From Pedobacter steynii (GTDB taxonomy: Bacteria; Bacteroidota; Bacteroidia; Sphingobacteriales; Sphingobacteriaceae): a stretch of DNA of 64,000 nucleotides. Of this stretch, positions 1 through 12,000 are shown piece after piece. Position 1 is the first letter of the stretch. The number at the start of each line of letters is the position of its first letter. The translations under genes were made by a program, and so were the position numbers. The DNA lies in the NCBI RefSeq assembly GCF_001721645.1, contig NZ_CP017141.1:4154001-4218000 (forward strand), given 5' to 3'. The notes beneath the pieces are model-generated. The model worked only from the letters and a program-made list of their open reading frames with translations. It did not search any database and was not told where the DNA came from.

Positions 1-2
1 AA

Positions 3-3000
3 AGTTCATTGGCTTATAATATGCCGCAGGTGGTGAGAATTAGCGGTGGACTCGACCTCATCAGATTCGGCAATACTTTTAAAGAACTCATTTCTCGTCA
101 TGAGAGTTTACGTACCAGCTTTATCCTAAAAGATGGAGAGGCTTGTCAGCTAGTTGGTGATGGGGCCGGTTTTTCTATAGAAGAGTACAGGATTTCAACG
201 CTTGAGCTGAAAGAAGTTATCCGTCAGTTTATCCGTCCATTTGATCTGGATAAAGGACCACTCATCCGTATAGGGATAGTTTCGATCGCAGAGGAAGAAC
301 ATTTGTTGTTGGTGGATATGCACCATATCATTACAGATGGAATTTCTCAGGGAATTTTGATCCGCGATTTCATGCAGCTGTATGAAGGAGAAGAATTACC
401 ATCCCTGAAATTGCAATATAAAGATTATTCAGAGTGGCAACAAGGTGAAGGTGAGCAGTTACGTATCCGCGAACAGAAAGAATTCTGGTTGGCAGAATAT
501 AAGGTCTTGCCAGATATTCTTGAGCTGCCTGCTGATTATGCCCGCCCTAAAAAACGCAGTTATCAGGGAGGGACCTATAAGTTTGAACTGGATGAAAAGA
601 CTACTGCTGCCTTGCGCTATTTAGGCGAGCAGGAAAAGTCAACCTTATTTATGGTCTTGTTGTCAGTATACAATATCTTCCTTGGTCGGCTTGGTAATCG
701 GGAGGATATCGTTGTAGGAACCCCTTTAGCGGGTCGTCAGCATCCTGAAATTGAAGGTATTATCGGCATGTTTGTGAATACCCTTGCATTACGGAATTAT
801 CCGGAAGGGGATTTGAAATTTCGTGACTTTTTGAGGAAAGTACGTTCAAAAACACTCTCCTGCTTCGATAATCAAGATTTTCAATATGAAGAACTTATTG
901 AAGAGCTGAAACTGACACGTGATATGAGTCGGAATCCTTTATTTGAGACCGTATTTTCCTATGAAAATTTTGAAACGGAAGCACTTGAGATTTCCGGGTT
1001 GAAACTCGATGCCTACGATCATGGACTTGGAAGTGCTAAATTTGATTTGTCTTTATCGGCTGTAGAAGGTGCTGACCGTTTATATTTCGGATTTAGTTAT
1101 TCTACCGACCTGTTTACTGAGTCTACAATCGGACGTTTTGCACATTATCTACAGCGTGTGATTAGTGCTATCGTATCAGATCATGATATTCGTATTGCAG
1201 ATATAGATATCTTATCAGAAGAAGAGAAATATCAGCTTTTAAATCAGCATAATCATTCCTCGGTATCTTATCCTGAAGATCGTACTGTGGTCAGCTATTT
1301 TGAGGAGCAGGTAAAGCTTTACCCGGATCGCATTGCTCTGGTAGATCAGGATGTTTCGCTAAGTTATCAGGTACTTGATGGTTTAAGCAACCGGCTTGCC
1401 CGTGTTCTGCGTAAAGCGGGGGTAGGGCGGAATAGTATTGTCGGTTTGTTAACCGGACGGACACAAGAGACTGTGATAGGGATGCTCGGCATTCTGAAAG
1501 CCGGCGGGGCTTACCTTCCTATGGACCTGGATTATCCTCATGACCGGATCAGTTATCTGCTGGAAGACAGTCAAGCTGTGTTGCTTCTGGTGACTGCAAC
1601 TGACTACCTGGTATCCCATGAGCTAAATACGATGGTTGTTCAGCAGGTTCTTGAACAGGATGAGATCAGCCTTGAAGCTTTACCTTCGGAGAATCTTGCC
1701 GAAGATCTTTGTTATGTGATCTATACCTCCGGTACCACTGGTTATCCAAAAGGTGTACTGGTAGAGCACCGGAATGTTGTGCGTTTATTTTTCCATTCGG
1801 AGCCTTTGTTTGATTTCGGAGCAGAAGATGTCTGGACGATGTTCCATAATCCTTATTTTGATTTTAGTGTCTGGGAAATGTATGGGGCGTTATTGTATGG
1901 CGGAAAACTGGTGATGATCCCCAAAATGGTAGCCCGTGACCCGGGTTCCTATCTTTCCTTACTGGTTTCTCATGGTGTTACGGTATTGAACCAGACCCCT
2001 TCGGCATTTTATAACCTGATCGAAGCAGAATCGTATGCGGGGTTATCACCCGATGCATTGAAGTTAAGGTATGTTATTTTTGGTGGTGAAGCTCTTAAAC
2101 CTTTAAAGCTATCTGGCTGGTATGCCAGGTATCCGGATATCGCGCTGATCAATATGTTCGGGATTACCGAGACGACAGTGCATGTGACTTATAAATTAAT
2201 TACAGAACAGGAGATCGGTGGGAATGTGAGCAATATTGGTACACCTATTCCGACACTATCTGCCTATATTTTTGATCCTTACCAGCGTTTGGTTCCTCAG
2301 GGCGTTACCGGAGAACTGTATGTTGGTGGAGCAGGTGTTTCCCGTGGTTATCTTAACCGTCCGGAGCTTAATGCATCTCGTTTTGTGCCCAATCCCTACC
2401 GTGCTGAAGAACGTCTTTACCGGACCGGGGATTTGTGCCGTCAGCAGGCAAACGGAGAACTGGAATATATCGGCCGGATTGACCATCAGGTTAAAATCCG
2501 TGGTTATCGGATTGAACTTGGGGAGATCGAAAGCCGTTTGCTGGAGCATGACCAGATTTCAGATGTGGTGGTGCTGGTCCGAGAGGATCATGAAAATAAC
2601 AGTTCGTTGTGTGCTTACCTGGTTAGTACAGAAGAACTGGAGTTGTCCGTGATTCGGAGTTATCTTTCGGGGGTATTGCCAGATTATATGGTTCCCTCAC
2701 ACTTTGTTCAGGTTCCTTTCCTTCCTCAGACCGGAAACGGGAAAGTAGACCGTGATGCACTACCAGCACCTGTTCCTCAGGATGGATCTGCTTATGTAGC
2801 TGCGGAAAGTGACCTTGATATTGCCCTAAGTAAGCTTTGGTCTTCTGTACTTCAGGTTGCTGAGGTCGGCTTGACCAGTAACTTTTTCAGTTTAGGTGGA
2901 GATTCTATGCTTGCACTGAAACTGGTTAGCCGGATCAACCGGGATCTGGGTTTGAAGATGAGCATTGCCGATCTGTTTACCTATCAGTGTATTGGAGAGT

Positions 3001-6000
3001 TGAGCCCACGGTTAGTGGCTGTTTCTCCGTTGTCAGATGAAAAAGAAGTAGTTGCCGGTTTACTGGCCTCTTATGATATTTTACGGTCGTCGTTCCTGGA
3101 GTCACATCCTTCAGTGAATGGGGATGATGTAAGTGCTGTTTATCCGGCAAGTGACATTCAGAAGGGGATGCTTTATCATTCGATGAAAGAGCGGGGACTT
3201 TATCATGACCAGATGGTTCATGTGGTCCGTTATCCGGATCATTACCTTTCGTTGCTTGATCAGGCGATGGGCCTTCTGATCGAGAAACATTCGATTCTTC
3301 GGACAGGTTTTTACCAGGGAGAGGAAGAGCTGTTACAGGTTGTTTTTACCGAGGGTGTTGCCGATATCCGTTACCAGGATTTGAGTGAGCTGTCTAGCTC
3401 AGCTCAGGAGGCTTTTATCCGGGAATCGCTGGAACAGGATAAGGATGAGCCTTTCGGTCTTGGTGAGCCCGGCTTATTCCGATTGCTGGTTTTCCGTTTG
3501 GAAGAGGGTCGGAGTTGTGTATGTCTGGTTTGTCACCATGCGATTATTGACGGCTGGAGTGAGGCCTCTTTGAATACAGAGCTTCACAATACGCTGATGA
3601 GTCTTTCTGCCGATCCTGAATTCCGTCCTGCCGGACTGCGCCATAGCTATCTGGACTTTGTTATTGATCAGCATCTGGCCTCGATGGACGGGAGATTACA
3701 GACTTACTGGCAGGAAGCACTGAAGGATTATAAACGTTTTGTTTTTTCCTCAGTAGAGGAAGTATCTGAGTACCGGACCCACCAATCGAGTTTGGACGGG
3801 GCTTTACTTTCGGGGTTAAATTCCTGGAATTTATCTTCAGAAGTGAGTGTTCGCAGCCTTTGTTTTTCAGCTTTTGTTTACGCCCTTTATATGTTGAGTT
3901 ACGAGAATGACCTGACGGTTGGATTGGTGACCAATAACCGTCCTGCTTTGGAGGATGGGGACCAGATTCTGGGTTGCTTTTTGAATACAGTACCTTTTCG
4001 AACTTCTGTACCCGAGCAAGGGAGCTGGCTTTCTTTTGTGCAGGAGATCAATACAAAGCTGAATGGACAGAAGGAGTATGAGCGTTTGTCTTTTTCGAAG
4101 ATTGTATCCGGGCTGCAAGAGGCTTCAGGAGATCAGAATCCGATCACTGATGTGCTGTTCAACTATGTAGATTTTCATGTTTACGATGCTTTACAGGGTG
4201 CTGAACTGAATGAGGGTGGAGGGGCAGTTTTGTCAGATGGACCAGTTGCTGATCAGGGAGAAGGAGTTTCAGGAGAAACGCGGAACAACTCCTTATTTAA
4301 CCTGAATGTAGACCGGACCGGTGGGGAACTGAAGCTTTCCTTATGTTACCAGAGTAATTTTGTGAGTGGAAGTACCGTGGAGCAGTTCATGAGTTATTAC
4401 CATCGGGTACTGGAACTGATCTTAAGCAGTCCGGATTCTCCTATTGGTATGGGTTCAGTTTTATCTGTTCAGGAGCAGGAGCAATTGTTGTATGGGTTTA
4501 ACGCTACAGCCGCTGTTTATCCGGCAGATCAAACAATTCTGGACTTATTTGTGGAACAGGTAGGGCGAAATCCAGAAGCAGTGGCATTGAGTGATGAGCA
4601 ACGGAGTATGACTTATGAAGAACTTGATCAGCGTAGTTCTCAGCTGGCCAATTATTTGCATCAACATGTGGGCTTAGAAAAGGGGAAAATCGTCGGATTA
4701 TTAATTGATCGGGAAATAGACCTTATTCCAGTTATATTCGGCGTACTCAAGGCTGGATATGCCTATATTCCGATTGATGTAAAACATCCCCTAGAACGGA
4801 TTAATTCAATAATTGAAGATTCCGGACTAAGCTTTATTATTAAAAGTGATCATATTCAATACGCAGTTGCGACGCAGATTGATCAGACCTCTATTACTGA
4901 TTTATGGAAGGACTTAAATGCCATTGACCATTCCAGACCGATTGTAGATATTACAGGTAAAGATCTGGCTTATATTATCTATACTTCCGGATCTACAGGT
5001 AGGCCCAAAGGTGTAATGATAGAACATCATTCCCTGGTGAATATCATCACTGCTATGGATCAAAAGTATCCATTATCAGCGACAGATAAATTCCTGTTAA
5101 AAACAAATTATTCTTTTGATGTATCCGTTGCAGAAATCTTCGGATGGTTCTTAAATGGTGGAAGCCTCTGTATACTTAAGTCGGGCTCAGAAAATGATCC
5201 TTCAGCGATACTAGATACAATAGAACAGAATCGCATTACCCATATCAACTTTGTTCCGTCCATGTTTTCGGCATTCCTGAATTTCATAGGACAGCGGGAT
5301 TTGAATAAAATAGCTTCATTAAAGTACATTTTCCTTGCCGGAGAGGCATTATCCGGTGAATTAGTTAGAAAGTTTCAGGCTCTGAAGACAGGAATTGCCA
5401 TTGAAAATGTTTATGGGCCTACAGAGGCAACAGTTTATAGCAGTGCTTATTCTACATTGCCAAATAATGATAAATTACCCGTTCCGATAGGAAAGCCATT
5501 GAAGAATGTAAAATTCTACATTTTAAACGCTTCAGGCTGTTTACTACCTCGTGGAGTCGCAGGAGAATTATATATCGGTGGGGCAGGGGTTGCAAGAGGT
5601 TATCTGAATAATGAAGACCTTACTGCAGAGAGATTTGTAGGCAGTCCATACAGTGAAAATCAGAAATTATATAAATCTGGCGATCTTGCAAAGTGGACGG
5701 TTGATGGAGATATCTTATTTATTGGCAGAATTGACAATCAGGTCAAACTTCGTGGATACAGAATTGAACTGGGAGAGATTGAAAATCAATTGCTTTCTTA
5801 TACTGGGGTTAATCATGCTATAGTTCTTTTAAGAGAAAAGCAGGGTAGTAAAAATTTGATTGCTTATTACAGTGCAGAGCAAGAGATCGAAAACGCAAAA
5901 CTAAAGACCTTCTTACTAAATAAACTGCCGGAATATATGGTTCCTGTAATTTATATGTATCTGGAAAATGTTCCCCTCACTACCAGTGGGAAAATCGATA

Positions 6001-9000
6001 AGAAAGCCTTACCTGATCCTGGCATGGAAGAGCAAAGCGCTTACGAAGAAGCAACAAGAAAAGAAGAAATACTTTTGGTGGATATCTGGTCTAAAGTACT
6101 TGGAGTAAAGAAAGTTGGTATTCATGATAATTTCTTTTCATTGGGAGGTGATTCCATCAAGTCCATTCAGATCAGTTCCCGCTTGCGTGGTTTAGGATAT
6201 GAACTATCCGTGAAGTCTGTATTTAACTTCCCGGTAATTAAAACTCTCGCATCAAAATTGAAACATCTGGAGCGATTATCAGATCAGTCTCCTGTTTATG
6301 GGGAAGTACTTTTAAGCCCTGTTCAGTCCTGGTTTTTTGATAAAAATAAGAGGTATAGACACCATAACAACCATGCTGTAATGCTGAGATTTGAGCGCGG
6401 CATTTCTGCTGAATCGGTAAATCAGATATTTTATAAACTACAGAATCATCATGATGCATTGAGAATGGTATTTGCCGAGCATGAGGGGGGCATTTCTCAA
6501 AGAAATTTTGAAGCAGGAACACCCGTATGGCTAAATACTTTCGATCTGACAAAACATGACCATGCAAAAGAACTAATGTTTTTAGAAGTCAACAAGCTCC
6601 AGCGAAGTATAGACTTAGAGAATGGGCCATTAATGAAACTTGGTTTATTTCATACTAATGATGGTAGCCATTTATTAATCATTATACACCATCTGGTAAT
6701 CGACGGCGTATCCTGGAGGATTTTATTCGAAGATATTGAGTCGCTCTACCAATTATTGATGGAAAATAAGCATTTGGAGCTACCATTGAAAACTGATTCA
6801 TTTCAAGTCTGGTCCCGTTCTATCTACTCGTATTCACAAAGCAAAGCTTTTTTGCAGGCAAAATCATACTGGGACAGTATTAATGCTCAGGAAATAAATG
6901 ATATCAGACCTGAGCTCTCAGATGGAGAAAATACATATAGCAGTACAGGTGTTGTCTCTTTTCATTTGACTGAGGCTGAAACAACAAAATTGCTGAAATA
7001 TTCACAAGTTGCGTTTGGGACCCAAATTAATGATATACTGTTAACCGGACTGTTGTTGAGTATAGTGAAACAATTCGATTATAATGTAATCAGGATTGAT
7101 CTAGAGAGTCACGGTCGTCAAAGTGCAGATCCGTTGATTAATATCAGTCGTACCGTAGGTTGGTTTACAAGCATCTATCCCGTGGTACTTAAATACCGGG
7201 GAATGGCATTGTCTGAGGTCATAAAAGGTGTAAAGGAAGCACTTAGAAATGTTCCTAATGAAGGATGGGACTTTCTGATTAATAAATATATGGCTACTGA
7301 TTCAATCCATGGTAATGTCAGTAGAGAATCCAGAATGAGTTTTAATTACCTCGGACAATTCGATCAGGATACTGAAAATAAATCTTACTCTATTTCCTCT
7401 GAATCAAAAGGGAATATTGTTGCTCCTGAACAAGTAAGACCTTATGACCTGGAAGTTCTGGGACTGGTGTCAGGACATCAGTTATATATGGATATTATCT
7501 ATAGTAAAAATCAGTTTAAGGAATCTACATTACAACACCTGATGGACCATTATCGAGTGTGTCTGGCAGAAGTGATTGATTACTGCTGCAATTATGGCAA
7601 GACTGAATTAAGTCCTTCTGATCTCACCTATAAAGGTTTGACAATAGATCAGCTCAACCATTTACAGGGGGCATATAATCTTACGGATATCTATTCTTTA
7701 TCACCAATGCAAAGAGGCATGCTGTTTCATGCCTTGCTTGATAAAGCGTCAGATAATTATTTCGAACAGATGACCTTTACAGTGAAGGGTAACTTAAACG
7801 TTGAAGCTGTAAAATCCAGTATCAATATGTTATCTCAACGCTATGACATTCTTCGGACCAGATTTCTTTATGAGGATTTGAAGCATCCATTACAGATGGT
7901 TTTAGAGGAAAGTCCTGTGGACTTTCTGTATAAAGATATCCGTGATGAGTATAGAAATGATTCAAAAGAGAGGATTGTGGAGTCTTTCCGCCTGAAGGAC
8001 ATGTCAAATAAATTTGATTTAAGTAATGATAGTTTGATGCGATTGTCTGTCTTGCAAACCTCAGAAAATGAATTTGAATTTATATGGAGTCATCATCATA
8101 TCCTAATGGATGGATGGTGTATGGCGATCATTATTGAAGAATTCAGGAAGATTTATTCAAGTCTGTCCAGCGGTAGCGAATTTATTCTTCCTCCTGTTAA
8201 GCCCTATGCGGATTACATTAAATGGATTGATAGCAGAGACAAAGAAGAAGCGGCTAATTACTGGAAGAATTATTTGTTGTTTTATGAAGTTCCTGTAAGC
8301 TTACCTAAAAAAAGGAAAGCGCATACTGCCTACTTCTTACAGCCTGAGTTTAGTGCTAGTTCATTGATTATAGACAGAGGCAGGACACAAGCTGTCAATA
8401 AGCTTTCCCGTACATATGGGATAACGGTTAATAGTATCATTCAAGCCGTCTGGGCACTTTTGTTAAGTAAATACAATAATACCAATGATGTTGTATTTGG
8501 TTCGGTAGTATCCGGGAGACCCGCTGAAATTGAAAATGTAGAGCGTATGGTTGGTCTATTTATTAATACTGTACCAGTGAGAATAACTTATGAGGCTAGT
8601 GATACTATTGCAGAATTATTAAAGTCGGTGCAAAGCCAGGCTCTTGAAGCAGGAAGTTATCATTATCATCCATTAGCAGAAATACAGGCCTTAACTGAAC
8701 CCGGAAGAGATCTGTTTGATCATATTATGGTATTTGAAAATTATCCATTGTCTGAGCGGCTGGAGGGACATATACCAGAAGAGGATATTTCCGATGATAT
8801 AGAAATTGATAATGTAAGAATGTTTGAACAGACAAATTACGATTTAAGTATTCTGGTGATTCCCGGAGAGGAGATCAGCATTCAATTCGATTTTAACTCA
8901 AACGTATATGATCCTGAGTTAATGAGTAAAATGGTTGTTTTCTTGGATGATATTCTTGACCAGGTCCTTTCCGCTCCTGATCTGCGGCTTTCTGATCTTG

Positions 9001-12000
9001 ATTTGCTTTCTTCCACTGAACGTTTACGTTTACTGGAACTGGGCAGGGGAGCTGTTCCTGCTTACCGAACCGATCGGACTCTGGTAGAGCTGTTCAGGGA
9101 GCAGGTGTTAAAGAATCCGGATGCTGCTGCAATAATCTTTGAAGATCAGGTACTGAGTTATCAGGAACTGGATGATCTTTCCAGCCGGTTGAGTGTGTTT
9201 TTAAGAAATTCGGGAGTGGTATCTGGAGCAGTAATCGGGTTGATGTTAGACCGTTCACCAGAGATGATTGCAGGGATTCTTGGTATACTAAAGTCAGGAG
9301 CAGCTTATGTACCTATTGATAGTATTTTGCCACAAGAGCGTATTCTTTACCTATTGAAAGATAGTGGCGCCAGCTTTTTGCTCACTTCATCAGCGTACTG
9401 GCAGACATATCAGGATCATATTTCTGTACTGGATATCTCAGCGGCTGAAAGTGTTGCTGAACAGGGGGGAGAGGTTCAGGTACAGACTGAACCGGGAGAT
9501 CTGGTTTATATTATTTATACCTCAGGCAGTACCGGAAAACCTAAAGGGGTCATGGTAGGCAATACTTCATTGATTAATTTTATTGAAAGTCAGCGGAATT
9601 TATTTGAGATCACCTCTGCTGAGCGTATTCTTCAGTTTTCGACGATCAGTTTTGATGCTTCAGTTGAGCAGATCTGGCTGGCCTTATTAAGCGGTGCTGG
9701 TTTGGTATTGCTAAGTAAGGAAGTGCTTACAGATCAGGAAATGTTCCAGGATTATCTCCGGATTCATGAGGTGACTCATCTTCATGCTACACCTTCCTTT
9801 CTGGAAAACATCCGTCTGCCGGATCAAAACTCCCTGAAGCGGATCATTGCCGGAGGAGAAGCCTGCAGTGCAGATCTGGCCAACCGGTACAAAAAGAACT
9901 ATAATTTCTATAATAAATATGGTCCAACTGAGAGTACTATAAGTTGTCTTATTTATCATGTTGAACAAAGTTCAAGCTTTAAATCGGCGGTTCCTATCGG
10001 GCGTGCGATATCAGGTACCTGTGTTTATATATTGGATCAATATCAGGGTTTAAGTCCTGAGGGGGCATTAGGAGAGTTATGTATCTCTGGTCTTGGACTT
10101 TCAAAAGGTTATGTGAACAATGAAGCTTTAACCGCAGAGAAGTTTGTGAGCAATCCTTTTGAAAAGGATGGGTTGATGTACCGTACCGGAGATCTTGTTC
10201 GCTGGGGCGCAGATGGGAATATCGAATTTTTGGGTCGTATTGATGACCAGGTGAAGATCCGTGGTTACCGGATAGAACCAGGAGAAATCGAAGTGGTGAT
10301 CAGTGGATTGGAGGAGATCAACCAGGCTTTGGTAGTGGTTAAGGAACAAGGTAGCGATAAACACCTGGTAGCCTACTACACTACAGCAGCAAGACTTCCT
10401 GTTGCTGACTTAAAGCAGCGTCTTCAAGGCTTGCTTCCAGAGTATATGCTTCCCTCTTATTATGTTCATTTATCCGAGTTTCCATTAACAAGCAATGGTA
10501 AAGTAGACCGTCGTGGACTTCCGGAATTACGGTTGGATATAGCAGATGATTATGTGGCGGCTTCTACTGGCCTGGAAGATACTCTTGTCACCATTTGGTC
10601 AGAGATCTTAAAAATAGAAGAGGACAGGATCAGTGTAAGCAAGAGTTTCTTTGATTTGGGGGGACACTCGCTGAAAGCAATGAGTCTGGTCAACCGGATC
10701 AGGAAAGAGGTGGGAGTAGAAGTCTCTTTAAAAGCAATCTTCAGCCATCAGAGTATCCGAAGTTTATCTGCATATATTCAAGGTATGTCTGGAGGCTCAG
10801 TTTATTCTTCAATACCTTTAGCCACCGGGAAAGGACATTACGCACTGTCTTCTGCTCAGAAGCGTTTGTATTTTCTATATGAGTTTGACCGGGATTCCCT
10901 GGCTTATAATATGCCACAGGCAGTCTGGCTCCATGGTGAGCTGGATCAGGATCGTTTGAGCGGAGCTTTCCGCTCTTTGATCCATCGTCACGAAGTACTC
11001 CGGACCAGAATTGTGATGATTGGGGATGAACCTTTTCAGGTTATTGGTGATGGATCAGACTTTTCAATCACAGTGTACCAGAGCAGCGAAGAAGAGGTTG
11101 ATGCAGTAATGAGCAGGTTCATCCGTCCTTTTGATCTTGGTCGTGGTCTGCTGATCCGTGTGGGACTGGTCCATGTTGCCAGTGGAACAACCTTGATGAT
11201 GGTGGATATGCACCACATCATTACCGATGGGGTTTCCCATGGGATTCTGATCCGTGATTTCATGGCTTTGTACGATGGACAGGAACTTTCTGCTCCGGGA
11301 TTGCAGTACAAGGATTACTCGGAATGGCAGCAGAGTGCAGCAGAACAGAAACGCATTGCTGAACAGAAATCCTTCTGGCTTTCTGAGTATCAGGATCTTC
11401 CTGAAGCACTGGAACTTCCCCTGGACTATGCACGTTCCAGGCAGGCTGTACATAAAAGCGGGAGTTATGGTTTTGAACTGGATGAACAGACCACCGGGGG
11501 GCTTCGTCGTTTAGGCGAAGAAAACGGAGCGACCTTATTTATGGTGTTACTGTCTGCGTATAAAATTTTGTTAAGCCAGCTGGGTAATCGTGAGGATGTA
11601 GTGGTCGGTATTCCAACGGCTGGTCGCCGTCATGCGGATCTGGAAGGAGTGATCGGTATTTTTATCAATATGCTGGCTTTACGTAATTATCCTTTAGGAA
11701 GCCTGAGTTTCCGTGCTTTTCTGAAGGAAGTGAGCTCCCGTACTTTATCCTGTTTTGACCATCAGGACTTTCAGTATGAAGATCTGGTTGATGAGCTGAA
11801 GCTCTCTCGTGACACAGGTCGGAACCCACTTTTTGAAGCTACCTTTTCCTATCAGAATTTTGAAACCGGTTCACTGTCTATTCCCGGATTAAGTTTATCC
11901 CCTTACGCTCAGGAAGCGGGAATCTCCAAATTTGATCTGTCTCTTTCTGCTATCGAGGAGTCCGGACTGCTATATCTGAATTTAAGTTATTCCAGAGACC

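Noticed and set aside
2236..2652. Overlapping reading frames inside the synthetase genes that could encode small proteins
   Set aside because: They follow the repetitive codon pattern of the real frame, have no leader, and match no domain; the same applies to similar frames elsewhere in large genes.
2650..3060. A hidden epimerisation domain between T1 and C2
   Set aside because: The stretch is too short for a roughly 430-residue E domain and lacks HHxxxDGVSW and FNYLGQ motifs.
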